Shown here: positions 11,591-23,790 of the stretch, piece after piece
How positions within the stretch are numbered: position 1 is the stretch's first letter
Layout of the letters: every line of letters starts with the position of its first letter
Source of the DNA: Malachius bipustulatus
Lineage: Eukaryota; Arthropoda; Insecta; Coleoptera; Melyridae
DNA: 64,000 nucleotides
Direction of reading: 5' to 3'
Assembly (NCBI GenBank): GCA_910589415.1
Contig: OU342634.1
Span: forward strand, 14,257,144 to 14,321,143
Notes under the pieces: generated by a model
The model's input: only the letters and a program-made list of their open reading frames with translations
Databases searched by the model: none
Told to the model about the DNA's origin: nothing
Position numbers and translations under genes: made by a program

Positions 11591-11990
11591 CGTCCTCTTT
11601 TCTGCATGCGGATGAATTCTGAAGCTCTGAAGCTGTTTCTTGGCAGGATTGTCAAAATGTCATAATTGGATTACTTTATACGTTTCTTAGCTGCAGAACT
11701 CTGGAATTTTTCTGTAAAGAATCCAGTCGTGGTGCCTTGAACTTTCTTTTTCAATAGGAAAGAAAATGGATATCGTTGATTTTTCTTTTTGCAGATGGCT
11801 CTGTTGATTTTACCGTCCTCTTTTCTGCATGCGGATGAATTCTGAAGCTCTGAAGGTATTTCTTGGCAGGATTCTCAAAATGTCATAATTAGTTTCCTCT
11901 ATACATCTCTTATTAGCTTTGGTAGATAACTAAAAATCCAGTCGTGGTCCTCTACTCTCATTTTTATTTTTTAATGTCAAAGAAATGTTG
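11591..11990. repeat. ~190-bp tandem repeat, right part, decaying outward
   Basis: This continues the array interrupted at 8182. One good copy and one partial copy carry the GGCAGGATTGTCAAAATG and ATCCAGTCGTGGT landmarks. More diverged pieces run to about 12200. Confidence 0.75.
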
Positions 11991-14900
11991 CAGACAGTCG
12001 CCGTTTATTCAGACTTCATGATTCTTGCATGCAGAATTCTTAAACTATTTTGCACACAGAGCAGGATTATCAAAACTGTAATCTTTTAAGAGTTAAAAGA
12101 TTGGTGCAGTTGTTTGCTAATGATACTAACACCTTCATTTCTTTATGCAAAAGAATTCTGAAATTATTTTATTGAAGAGATTGTTACAGCTGGTTGCTGA
12201 TCATTCTAAAGACGACTTCCCACGGCGCAAGTTTCGCGAGCCTGGCTTATGACTCGCTAAGTAACGCATCAAGGTGATGAAAGGCTCATGGGCTCGGCTC
12301 GGGGCTTCGCGCTTATTGTTTATACACCAGAGACTTGTGAATTGACGAACGACTTGCCAAGTCGATGGCTCGCCAAATCCCGCGAAACAGCCTTGATATT
12401 TTCACATCTTTTTGCAGATCACTTCTGAGGGTAGGTATCTATTTCAACACAAGTCGTGTTGTTCCAATATTTCTAATTTAAAAGTTCCCATTGAGTAAAT
12501 GTCAATTTCAATAAACAGCTTTGTCAAAATGATGATATTTAGTCTGTTTTGTTAGGTTTTTTAGTGCAATAAGTTGTCAAAGTAAATAAAGCTAAATTCC
12601 AGCAGTAAAGAGTTTCCTGTTCATTCAAAAAAAAAGGGAGAGAAGGGAGTGAAAAAATTCCATCGGTAGGAAACTTTGCAACTTTTAGATAGATTTATTA
12701 AAATAATAGAGGTAGAGATGAAAGGCAGTAAGACCTATCGAATCCAGGCGAGACTTTTGAAAACGCGGATGATGTAAATCATCCCTTCCTTTAAGCAGAG
12801 GAAGGAGATCAAGCGATAACAAATTCGAAGAAACTAAAACTTTGGCTTTGTACCATTAATTTACCGAGAGTCTTTTTGTGCAATATTAATGAATTTTCTA
12901 CCTAAGAGGAGATTCTTATTACATTTTAATTGAGGTGATGTGTACGGGTCGTATTGACGCGCACAATAGCCGGCGCCCTTTGTGGATCCATTATGCTCAA
13001 AGTTTTAATAGATACTTCTTTTAGCATTCATTATCAGTCCGCCCCAGCCAGCGTTAATCAACCAAATTTAGATATTGTGTTTTCGTTTGAAAAGTTACCG
13101 TTTATGTGCAAAATGAATAAATAAGACCCCGTCGGTTTTAATTATGATCTTCTCAGTTCGACGCCGTTACAAGTTCATTTAAAAGTAACGCAACCCCTCT
13201 GTACCTATACCTGATGATGCTTTCAAACCAACACCACCCTCTTTTTTAACTAACTAACCAACAACAATTTTATCTAACCCTTAAAACTCCTTCTGTGTTC
13301 CGTTAAGCAAATTATCACGTTATATGAGCTATAACCTATTAATAGCGAGGATGTTAAAAAAATTAGGTACCTATGTATATGCCTCGAGAAAGTAGAGCGT
13401 CTTTTTCAATAAAGCGCGAATATCTTATCTGATGTGGTTTCTGAAAAGGACATGCAAGACAGGAGGAGCAGCGAAGAAAAAAATCAAACGACTTATTAAA
13501 GAAATCTAAATTGAAAAGTATACAGAAGTTCGGGAGCGAGTCCTGGACGCGCGTTATTAATGCGATTAAAGTTTCCAGGGAATTTACATCTCGTGATTAA
13601 AGAAAATCAAAGTGTGGCCCACCGGTCGGTGCGGACTGGCTCAAAGCTTAGAAACGACGCTTCTTTAAATATCGCCAGTCTTAATATCATGAAGCTCAGT
13701 CGGTGAAAGAAAAGACACACACAGACACCCGCACCACCGCACACAATACAAAAGCCTGAATTCTATCAAAACACATTTGAAGGATGGCGGCTGGATAAAT
13801 CACGACTCCGATCTCCCATTACCCGGTATGAATTAACGTCATCTTGAAAAGAATTAAACGAATGGAATTAATTATAAGATTAATGGATTCCTGAAATATT
13901 TACCAACCATGAACATCTACTATTCTGAAATCTCAACTTAATTATCTGAATTTATTTTCGAACCCATCTTGCTTTCTAATGATATAATCAATATTTTACA
14001 AACCCGAGCCCTGCTGAAACCGTTGCCTCCTATCTGCTCCTTCCTGTTCATGAATTCTTACTCAACGCACTGAAGAAATCTGATTCAATTCAACCAAAAA
14101 AAAAAACGTTACAATTACAACACTTCTTAACATTTTATTGAAGTTATGTTACAATCTGGCTTCAATCAAGATAAGATAGCTCTGCTTAGTATAATCACCG
14201 TTTAAAGTCAAAATAGAGCTTTTAAGAGGGATTACAAACGACTTTCAAGCCCACTTGAGTTTTCTAGTGCGGTTTTTCCTTCGTCGGGGCCGGAAAATGG
14301 TAAAATGTTTATAGGGGGTGCGTGACAAAAATGGTGAATCCAATTTTTTGAAAATGTATCTTAGCCCAAAATAAATTTTTTGCAGTGCCCTATGCTTTTT
14401 TTAGTTTCATCCACTTTTTTTTTGTGTTTTTTTTTGTATATGCAAGAAAATTACAATTGTCAATTGACATAATGTCAATAACACTTAAAAAGTGAAAAAG
14501 AATTTACAGATTTGACTGAGTTTTTTTCATATCTTGGAAAAAGGGTGCATGGAAATTTTCCCAGTTTCTCGTGGACTATTTTTTAATTTTTCTGAATCGT
14601 CATGTACAGGTAATTTTGGTACGCAGCACCCAGGTGACAAATAGGTATGTCAAAACTTGATGGTGATAGCAACATTGACATTCGTGACACGTGGCAGATG
14701 TTTAATATCAAACTTTCTGAAGATGAAGTTTCAACTTAATTTCGAGCTTTCCTTTGTTCAAAGGGAACGGGTAAATAAAAGGGTGGAATTTGAAGATAAC
14801 AGAAGAATGGGGGAAGAAGAGGTGAAGTTTCTGATCCGCGAGTCTTTTTTCTTAAATATCAACTTTTCAGATGGAAATAGTTTTTCCCAAAAAAAAAAAA

Positions 14901-15062
14901 AAACTTATATTCGAGCAAGTTTGATAGCTTTTCCAGGATTTTCTTTTTCTGAATTGTCAAGATTTTTGTGGTACCTATGGTATTACCATCAATTACGATA
15001 ATAACTGATATGTATTTGTAACAGGTGGAAAATGTCAAATTTTTGGCAGACGAAAACTAAAT
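11991..15062. other. Intergenic, no gene recognised
   Basis: AT-rich sequence with a moderately GC-rich patch near 12225-12400 that contains inverted GTTTCGCG/CGCGAAAC-like motifs and may be a small MITE. The 14657-15001 frame is low-complexity and has no domain. Confidence 0.4.
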
Positions 15063-15102
15063 TGCATATTAAAAAGCCGACTTATCGGCTTTTTAATATG
15101 CA
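15063..15102. repeat. Perfect 18-bp hairpin at the edge of the 430-bp repeat
   Basis: TGCATATTAAAAAGCCGA (15063-15080) is followed by loop CTTA and by the exact reverse complement (15085-15102). The right half is the first part of the repeat unit that follows, so the hairpin marks its boundary. Confidence 0.8.
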
Positions 15103-15520
15103 TATTTGATGTCAGTCTCGTAGCCCCTGGAGTGTCTGCAACCCATGATACACACTGGAGTTTTATTTTGCTGGGAGCCTGTTGTTTCTCTTGATAGATG
15201 TCGCTCTGTCTCGAGGTCACTGGTAACCGGTTGAATGAGATTCCATATAGGGTTTTCGATTCATGCAGCGATTCATATCCTTCCGGACTCTCCAATATAG
15301 TACGCTGACGAGGTCTAATGAGACCGAAACGGCCGTCCGTGCTTTTGGTAGTCTGGTTGAATGTGTGTTGCTGCCTGAGTCTGAAACTCTTTATTTGGGT
15401 TCTCGGGCGCTCCAGACTTGACAACTGTCAGGACGATGGGTTAAAACCCGACTCCAATACGACAGGCTATTGATTTGTCTTTATACTCATTAAGACCTAC
15501 CTACCTACGGTTTGTTGAAA
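15085..15520 (-). repeat. ~430-bp dispersed repeat, copy 1
   Basis: This copy is nearly identical to 18781-19215. On the minus strand it contains CGGTCTCATTAGACCTCGTC and begins with GTAGGTAGGTAGGTCTTAAT. It holds an open frame of about 110-140 codons that matches no protein I know. A non-coding repeat is the safer call. Confidence 0.8.
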
Positions 15521-16059
15521 ACTAAATTGACATTTTCATTTATTTTGAGTATAGGTACGTTTCTCGTATTTTTTCAGCGCTTTTAGTTGACTTTCAGCGT
15601 TTTACTAAATCATCATTTCTTATACCTAGTTTCGAGAAAAAAACTAACACTTGTGACAGATGACAGATGCCAAAATTCAATATTTTCGTAAGTTAGAGCT
15701 TTCACTTTTTTTTTAAATGTCAGCGTTTTTCTCAAAATGAAAATTATTACGCTTTTGAACATGTTTTTCTTTCTTTGTCTGCAGTTTTCATAATTTTTCA
15801 TATTTTCTTTTTTGAGGTCGTTAGGAAAAATTTATATTCGCGCTAAATGACAGCTGCCAAATGTAGAAATTGTTTTTCACGGGCAAACGAAGGTGGGAAG
15901 TGGACTGGGACGCTTTGCCATTTTTATAAGTTTACTAGTGTCAAGTAAAAAAATTTTCTTCTTCCATCATTAAATTATCTTTTAATGAAAAGAAATCAAT
16001 GTTTTTTGAATTTTTGAGAATCATCAACATCGGCTTCTTGGTGCTTGAACAGCTGTCAA
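15521..16059. other. Intergenic, no gene recognised
   Basis: AT-rich with poly-T runs. The 8 bases GCTGTCAA at 16052-16059 are the left target duplication of the next element. Confidence 0.45.
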
Positions 16060-16376
16060 CAGTGCTGGATTTAAGTACAAGCTAAATAAGCTAAAGCTTT
16101 AGGCCACAAAATTATTTAGGCCGCAAAATTGGTAGTCGTATGCCATAATATTTTTGTTACTTAATATCCGAGTAAACCTTCAACTACTGGGAAATTTCGT
16201 GACCTTGAAAATCCAAAAAAAATTGCCTGAGGCGCTACACACCCCTTCCTTTCAGCTACTATAGGAAATTAGATTTGTAGTTTGTAGTTTTTTTTTATAA
16301 TAATAAAAATAAAAACATTCAATAGGCCGCATTTATATTTTAGCTTAGAGCCGCCACTACTCTAAATCCGGCCCAG
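16060..16376. mobile_element. hAT-type MITE, 317 bp, perfect 8-bp target duplication
   Basis: The left end CAGTGCTGGATTTAAG and the complemented right end CTGGGCCGGATTTAGAG are imperfect inverted repeats. GCTGTCAA is duplicated exactly at 16052-16059 and 16377-16384. An 8-bp duplication with CAGTG-like ends is diagnostic of the hAT superfamily. There is no coding capacity. Confidence 0.8.
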
Positions 16377-16384
16377 GCTGTCAA

Positions 16385-18600
16385 ATGTCAAATTATTTAC
16401 AAGTGCAAAAATATCAATTCCTGGAAATGACATAATATGACTCACTTGAAAGAGTCTTGTAATGGTTTTTTCATCCGGACAAGTCCGCAGTCAATTTAGA
16501 TGGGCATCTACGATAAAAATTATAATTTCTCTTCACCACGGAACAAAAAATTCGATAACCTAATCCCCTCTCCTCTTAGGTATAGGTCCATGCATGAGTG
16601 AATTTTTTCAAGCTTCAAACTCTTGCTGGTATCTTCTGATTCAGATTAAAATGAACGTCATCCTCTTGTTGTCTTGTGGTGATGTTGACTTGTCTCTCTT
16701 CAACAGATTAGAGTTGAGTGACTGAAGAACTAAGACGGTACAACTAAGGAACAAGGAGTATCCTTCATTTCATACTCACCCTTGCACTGATGTCGACTGA
16801 TGCAGGCGTGAATGAGTTCTGGTTTTTCTTATCTACAGTAGTATTTGTGTTTTGGCATGCATAACAACTGAATCTTCTTTTGGGCTTTAATAAAACCAAC
16901 CTTTTTCATTATGGTAAAGTCGTCTTAAAATCACGTGCATGAGTAAAAATTTGGAATCGTTGAGGTCTGCTCGGACTTCAGATTGTAGACACTAGCAACG
17001 ATTTTCAAGTAGAAAAGTCTGGATACAATAAAGTACAATAAGAAGACGATATATCATGATTAGATGGTCTATAGGGTGGTCTAGGGTGGATAATATGTAT
17101 AAGTAAACCTAGGTAAGTAATAGTCTAAATCGCCTAGCAGCTACTAGAGAGAAGGTTTATTTTGGCTTATTGTGTCTGCTTTATCCTGAGTTTGGCATGG
17201 GATGCGGAATTGAAGCAGGGAATCGTGCACATATACCTACCTATATCCTGTAGGTAGTAAGTGGTAGGTGTGGTGTACCTGCTTGATTGCAATAACAGGA
17301 GGGCGCATTTACACCCCATATCCATCCCAAGATATATCCAGCGAGTGTCTGCTGCATATTTCAGACAGGAGGGATCCATTTAGGAATAAGGTTATTCCGG
17401 TGTTTTTACCCGCATTAATCCGCGGCGAGAGGTAGAGTGGTAAAGCGCGAGGGCAACCAACGTTAGAATGATTAACGCCTCCCTTTGTCATGTATAATGA
17501 TGAATGTCTCCAATATCAGCGTTTTAGCACAAAACAGCAAAACTTTAGAAGAAGCTGGAAATGCAATTAGAATTTAATTAATTATGCGTTATGAATGAGT
17601 CAGTATCCCTTGTAAGAGCGGCCTTTTAAACGCAAATGATTTAGAATGTGGCTTCAGGAGTAATAATTTGTTTCGGAGTAAGACTCCGCAAGGATTTATT
17701 GCTCTTTTAATAGTATTGTTTCATTCAATTCATTGTCTTCGAGACGCCCTAGCATTCCTTTCTATTCAAACCCTTTAAACTTGAAACGGGAAAAATTCTT
17801 CACCTCTTAAATCGTTAACGTGAAGCTGCTCCGAGAGAAGTGCCGTATTATTTTCTAAGGTCAAAGGATCAGCCTGTATATTTTATTAAAAAAAATCGAA
17901 AAGGAAGGCAGTAACCGCCGATGCAATGCTCCAAGTTGAATCGGTTCTAGACTTGGAATAGGAATGAAGGAATGGGAGGATCCATCCTCCCGCTACTCTA
18001 ATCCGGAACGCCAGTGGCGGAGATTGTTGAATTAGCTAAGAAACGATAATAACGATTATTCATTATTACCTCATTATATGTCACCCTAAAATTTTTATGA
18101 TTGCTATTTATAAATTAATTTTTATTAAATCTCAAAAAAAAATTGATAACGGAAGCACAAAAAAAGTAAAACTAAAACGAGCGAAAAATATAAAAATGGT
18201 AAATATAAATATTTTAAATTTACTAAATTTTAAATATTTAGTGCAACATAATCAATAACTAACACAAAATATTCCAATAAGGGATCTAAAAATCTAATAT
18301 TATACAGAGTGTTCTAGGTATACCTATATACATGCATAAAGTAACCTATATTAGAAGTAGGTACCTACCTAAACTATAGCGCGATTTTATGAGAAAATAT
18401 TTTATTTCATTTAATATTTAATGTCGAAATTATATGGACTTATTGACTTATATGGATTGCATTGATATATCTACAGGGTGTGTTTCATCAATCATTAGAT
18501 AGAATTTTTTTTCCTGAAACGACTTCAAACAAAAAAACTACAATCACAAACCACCACCAAAAATACTTATTCATGCAAACACTTAATTTTATAACAAACC
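16385..18600. other. Intergenic, no gene recognised
   Basis: AT-rich. Frames at 17167-17491 show no domain. A TA-CAGGGTG motif at about 18476 is an unpaired end of the TA-flanked family. Confidence 0.4.
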
Positions 18601-19250
18601 GTAGGTAGGTAGGTCTTAATGAGTATAAAGACAATTATTTGGGTTCTCGGACGCTCCAGACTTGACAACTGTCAGGACGATGGGTTAAAACCCGACTCCA
18701 ATACGACAGGCTATTGATTTGTCTTTATACTCATTAAGACCTAGCAGACCTACGGTTTGTTGTGACTTTTGAGTATACTTCGGCTTTTTAATATGCATAT
18801 TTGATGTCAGTCTTGTAGCCCCTTGAGTGTCTGCAACCCATGATACACACTGGAGTTTTATTTTGCTGGGAGCCTGTTGTTTCTCTTGATAGATGTCGCT
18901 CTGTCTCGAGGTCACTGGTAACCGGTTGAATGAGATTCCATATAGGGTTTTCGATTCATGCAGCGATTCATATCCTTCCGGACTCTCCAATATAGTACGC
19001 TGACGAGGTCTAATGAGACCGAAACGGCCGTCCGTGCTTTTGGTAGTCTGGTTGGATGTGTGTTGCTGCCTGAGTCTGAAACTCTTTATTTGGGTTCTCG
19101 GACGCTCCAGACTTGACAACTGTCAGGACGATGGGTTAAAACCCGACTCCAATACGACAGGCTATTGATTTGTCTTTATACTCATTAAGACCTACCTACC
19201 TACGGTTTGTTGTGACTTTTGAGTATACTTCGGCTTTTTAATATACTTAA
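18601..19250 (-). repeat. ~430-bp dispersed repeat, copies 2 (partial) and 3, in tandem
   Basis: A partial copy (18601-18780) is followed directly by a full copy (18781-19215). Both end in the sequence around TACGGTTTGTTGTGACTTTT. The partial copy is bounded by inverted AAACCGTAGGTAGG and its complement. Tandem plus dispersed occurrence of one unit suggests unit-wise transposition or amplification. Confidence 0.8.
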
Positions 19251-19442
19251 TTTTATATTCACCCCACTCTCCTGCAAGGGGATGAATCCCATGAACCATA
19301 GTTTTTTTACAAGAACTGTTTTCCTTTACTTACTATTTTTTAGAGGCCTCATTAATTTTGACTTTTGAAAAATCCGCGTAAATTCAACACTTTTTCCCAA
19401 AAAAAAAAAAAGAATGTTCAAATGAATGAATGAAAATTCAAA

Positions 19443-19853
19443 ATGAATGGTCAAAGAGCTCGCATCAGCCTCGCTCGGGCTGTCTACAAAGAAGCGGACA
19501 TTTACCTTCTGGATGACTCATTGTCAGCTGTGGACACTCAAGTTGCCATTCTTAGATCCAAAATTGTGATCCTGGTGACACATCAACTTCAGTTTTTGCA
19601 GTTTACCGATAGAATACTTATAATGGAAAACGGTAGGATTAAAGCTGATGATAAATTTGAATCTCTGCAGATGAGCAGTCTTGATTATGCAAAGCTGCTC
19701 TATGAGGCAGCTCAAGAAATTGACATTTCAAAATCGGAAAAACTGAAAACTTTACAAAAACTGACTCTATCAAGTGTGATGTATGAGACTTTCGTGGACA
19801 GAGATGATGTTTTTAAGGTAAATTTGGAAGGTGTCATTTTGAAGTCAAAATAA
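19443..19853 (+). pseudogene. ABC transporter subfamily C fragment (first nucleotide-binding domain)
   Basis: The translation contains GQRARISLARAVYKEADIYL followed by LDDSLSAVD, the C-loop/Walker B/D-loop segment of an ABCC (MRP4-like) nucleotide-binding domain. ILVTHQLQFL follows with the H-loop histidine, then MENGRIKADDKFE. The signature is reduced to an N-terminal MNGQ, and the stretch of roughly 30 residues normally between the D-loop and the H-loop is deleted. The Walker A half is absent. A donor-like AAG/GTAAAT lies at about 19816. No neighbouring ABC exons are seen, so this is a decayed duplicated fragment. A functional ABC ATPase is excluded by the missing parts. Confidence 0.75.
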
Positions 19854-19859
19854 TATGGT

Positions 19860-20898
19860 TACGGGACTTGTATGTATAAATTGTAAAATAAAAATTTTTC
19901 ATTTTTATGAAAATTTCAGAACAAATTTTTAATTTAGAAGGACGTTGGCAAATTTCGGCAAATTTTTAGCAATTTTTTAAACAAAAAAAATCGCTATTGC
20001 CTTAAAAATATACCTAGGTATATACTAAAAGGTTTTGCTTGACAAAAAAAAAAAAACGTTCTTAAATTTCATCACTTTTTATTCAAAACGTTTTATTCAA
20101 AAAAAGTAAAAAAAAAGTTATTGTAAAAAACTCCAAGTTTGGTGTGGTTCACCCCCGCCTTGTTACAGGAAGGAGAAGTGAATAAATTTATGATTATGAG
20201 GATTTTTAGGTGAGATTCTTTTATTATCAAAGCTTCTTTTTTTATTAACAAGTCGTTTCAGAAAAAATAGAAAATTGGAATGTTTACCCCATTTTAAGGG
20301 GCTGTAAACTTATCAAGCTTCTCAGGGGAGGCCTGTAAATATTTTTGGAATAACATCAGCCCCCCCCCTTTTGTATTTATCAATAAATCTATCAATAAAT
20401 TTATCAAGAAATCCAATGATACCTAACTCGATCCCGCACCTCCTCCACCCTCTGGGAGTGAAGAGGTGCAACTTTGAAGTCTTAAATGAGAACCCACTTT
20501 CTTATTACAGTTTCTTATTTTACGGCTGAAAATATACAATAGTGATAGTCCCCTCCTAATCTTTCATGAAAGGGGGAAGCTAGGGGGTAAAATTTGATTT
20601 TTTAATCAGGAACCCTTATTTTCTAGAGGAGATTCCGATCTACGATTAAAAATATGAGGAGTAGGATTTGTCATAACGTTTTTTTTTTCGATTAATGATC
20701 GAAAGGCCTTCTAATTAATCGACAAACCATTTTTTTCGCTTTATCTTATGCGAAAAAATCCATGCATGTTTTTTTATAACGTGAGCGACTAAATTATGGA
20801 ACCAATTCGATACCTACCTAAATCTTTAAATTTTGAGTTTTGAGAAAACTCGTTACAGTTCAAATTTATCATTTAATATTGATGTAAAAAAAATTATA
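19860..20898. other. Intergenic, no gene recognised
   Basis: AT-rich with long A and T runs. No exon-like block. Confidence 0.45.
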
Positions 20899-21832
20899 CA
20901 GGGTGTTCCTTGGCTCAGTAATAACAAGATTGTATATTTTTGTAAATGGTATATTATTGCATTAGGTATTATATTGTCTGAAAAAATCTAATATGAATGT
21001 TTTTTTATAAAGTTGGCGTTTAATTTGAATAGCTTTATGATTACAAAGAAGTGAAAATCGCAATTTTTCATTTTTAAAGCAGCTTATTACCTTGAACACG
21101 ACGGCTCAAGGTACAGGAAACCGGCATACATTTGTTCATGTCCCCATCTTAATTTTTCATCGGTCACAATAATAGTCAAACTGTTAGAATTTCGGTAAAA
21201 CGATCTCCAAAGCGCAGCATGGCTTTGCTTGGTCAGTACTTAGATGGGTGACCAATTATATGTATAGTGGTAAAAAAAAAGTTCCGTGACCGATCATGCT
21301 CCGGGAGGCGGGAGGTACGTTAAAAAGGGGGTCCCGGCTGCTTCACAGCTGTCGTTATAGGTTACGTCAGAGGCCCTTGAGGCTAATTGAAAACTTCCGA
21401 CACTTGGGCTTTACCACAGCCATACGATATTTATTTATTTATGTGGAAAGCCATTTTGTGGACGACATATTAATAGGGGGTGATCAAAATTATAAAAATT
21501 CTCATCACCCTGTATAAAAATTTAAAGTAAATAATAGGATACCACATGAAAATAAGTTAACATAAGGAGGGACATGTAAGCCGCATTTTCTCGTGTCTTT
21601 AGCCGTTTTCAAGGTGAGCTGCTTTCAATAAAATGGAAAAATTGCGATTTTCACTTGTTTATAATTATTCCTAAACGTCACTAAAAATCAAATTAATCTT
21701 AAAAATTGGCCTGTTTTTTTTTATTTTTCTCAAAACTCAAAATTTAAGGGCTCATTGAATTGGTTCCATAATTTATAGCCGCTCATTGTAATATATTATA
21801 TTTCAATGTCTTCCGATGAAATGAGCACCCTG
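20899..21832. mobile_element. TA-flanked CAGGGTG element carrying a 5S-like piece
   Basis: The ends CAGGGTGTTC and ...CACCCTG are both bordered by TA. The body contains GAAAATCGCAATTTTTCATT and the matching inverse near 21640, a sequence shared with the elements at 30.2-30.7 and 35.16-35.97 kb. A further CACCCTGTA at about 21510 suggests a nested or shorter version. Confidence 0.6.
21205..21253 (+). other. 5S rRNA-like internal-promoter fragment
   Basis: GGTCAGTACTTAGATGGGTG followed by ACC matches the 3' half of arthropod 5S rRNA, including the C-box region of its RNA polymerase III promoter, with AGCATGG upstream. The homology stops at ACC. It is a 5S-derived fragment, possibly the head of a 5S-type SINE, not a 5S gene. 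Confidence 0.5.
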
Positions 21833-23485
21833 TAGGTATACTATATATAAAATTAACAAAAAAAAAGTGATTTTCATATTTTGATAAAAAAAAAATTCAC
21901 TAGAAACAATGAAAGACGTTAAATTAACAAGTTTTTATGTTCACAAGAATTTATCCAAATATCCCGACAGCCAGCTCACGTTTCCACCACTGGCGAGCGA
22001 CGACGGGAGGAGGTGGATTGGGACGGCGAGGGGTGGCGGGGCGGCGGGCCGTAGTGGCATTGCGCTGAGAGTACGGAGCTCCGGGTAACGTTCCCATCGA
22101 GGCGCAGCGGGTCGATACGGGACGGCAGCCGGGCACGACGCCCAGCCTCGGCTCGTCTCAGCCTCACACTTGCACCCCGACGCCCGATCATCAGGACCGG
22201 GACCATCTTACTCCGTCTTATTCCTAATGTTAAATAAACAATAATGAACCTCGTTTATTGTCAACCACGGAAAGTTTTTTTTTATCAAGAAAATTTGATC
22301 TAGTTTTCGCTAACAGAAAATTTTAGAGATGCTACGATTGTATAATAATTCCTGCTCGTATCAAGTATTAAAGTTTGCCTAGTGGCTTCCGGTCATTAAA
22401 AATTGATGCTTCACTTTAAAACCAATTAGGGGTAAAAATAACATTGTCTTGAACTCTTCCATGGTTATAAGAAACTGCGTTGTTACAGGAAGCCCAAAAC
22501 GTTATGAACAAATAGGTGATCATCAGGACGACAATGTTAAGAATTTGAAAAAATTTTAAGGAGCAATTATACAGACCAATTGCACTATAATCGAGACAAG
22601 AGCGGATTTGGATGTTTTATAATACAGGGGAGCTTAAAGGAGGTAAAGAGGAGCCGAAGCAAGTCCTTCCTCCCGATCCGGGAGATGAACAAATGGAACG
22701 AATTTGTAAATTCGCACAATCCGCCCGCCCAGTAGGCAATGACAATAATAGAGGAAATTCGTAGGATTCGCGGATTCGGGCGGCCAATGGAATCAGTCGG
22801 CACGGCTCGAGTTTCTCCAAATGTGGATCTTATTGCTGCCGGGGGTGGGATTGAACGACGCGCACCGACGCCCCGCGCCATCCAGACAGAGACGGGCTTT
22901 TTCTCGCATTCCAGCATTCGCATTTTCTACAATTGTTATATTTCGGATACGTGCGCGCACATGCCTCTGTTGGCTGTATAAGCTGCTCTAACGTTAAAAC
23001 CCCTGGAAAAAGCATCGATTTTTCCCGTCACCCCGTCAGGAATCGCAGAACAATTAATCGCATTTTTGGAATAAAATGAAATGTAGAAAAAATCAAATGA
23101 TCTTCGCTTATCAGGTATTAATCACTAATTATTTCTTACATTTAAACTATAAGCTTAAATTGTATTTCCAAAGCTTCACTGATGTGTCATGGAGGCATTA
23201 AACCTTATCTCATATGCATATAAAGGACCTAAAAGTACCTACCTATTTATTTATTTATAGAAGAGGAAGTCCCATTAAAGATTACTGCATAGGTAGCTCA
23301 CAGGACAATCTTTTTGATTCATAACAAGTCAATCAATAAAATAAAATAAAATTATAATCCATACTGCATTTTTTTTAAATACTCCAGATTGAAAACATCT
23401 TCATTGCGTACCTATAATGACTCCGAGTTAATCTCAAAGCAAAAGATATGATAATTATAACCCACCTTATAGCAGAAAGAATACG
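21833..23485. other. Intergenic with two GC-rich islands
   Basis: Two blocks (about 21960-22210 and 22640-22980) are far more GC-rich than the surroundings. Both are open on the minus strand with arginine- and proline-rich translations. They could be exons of a gene lying outside the window, CpG-rich promoter pieces, or remnants. No domain is recognised, so I call no gene. Confidence 0.35.
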
Positions 23486-23489
23486 CATC

Positions 23490-23790
23490 ATCAGTGGTAA
23501 CATTGAGGCTTGAGGAACGCCAGACACCAACATGCTATGTCATGAGAATCCTATTATTCACATCAAAAATTAGATGATTTTGCCTGCCCGTAGCTACAGA
23601 TGTGATAAATTTATTAGAAAAAGTGTGGTGCTAACATTGATCCTTGAGGTACGCTAGACGTCATATAAATCATAATACGCTTATAGACATCAAAATTTTG
23701 TCTGCCTCGGGGCTAAAGATGTGATATATTAGAAAAAGTGTGGTGGTAACATTGAGCCTTGAGGAACTTCAAATAACAGAACTGCATAAG
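23490..23790 (-). pseudogene. Three decayed copies of a LINE reverse-transcriptase motif
   Basis: Read on the minus strand, VPQGSML or VPQASML recurs at about 23750, 23640 and 23510. This is the VPQGS block of non-LTR retrotransposon reverse transcriptases. The copies are 115-135 bp apart, share GTGTGGTG and AACATTGA flanks, and are full of stops. They are remnants only. Confidence 0.5.
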
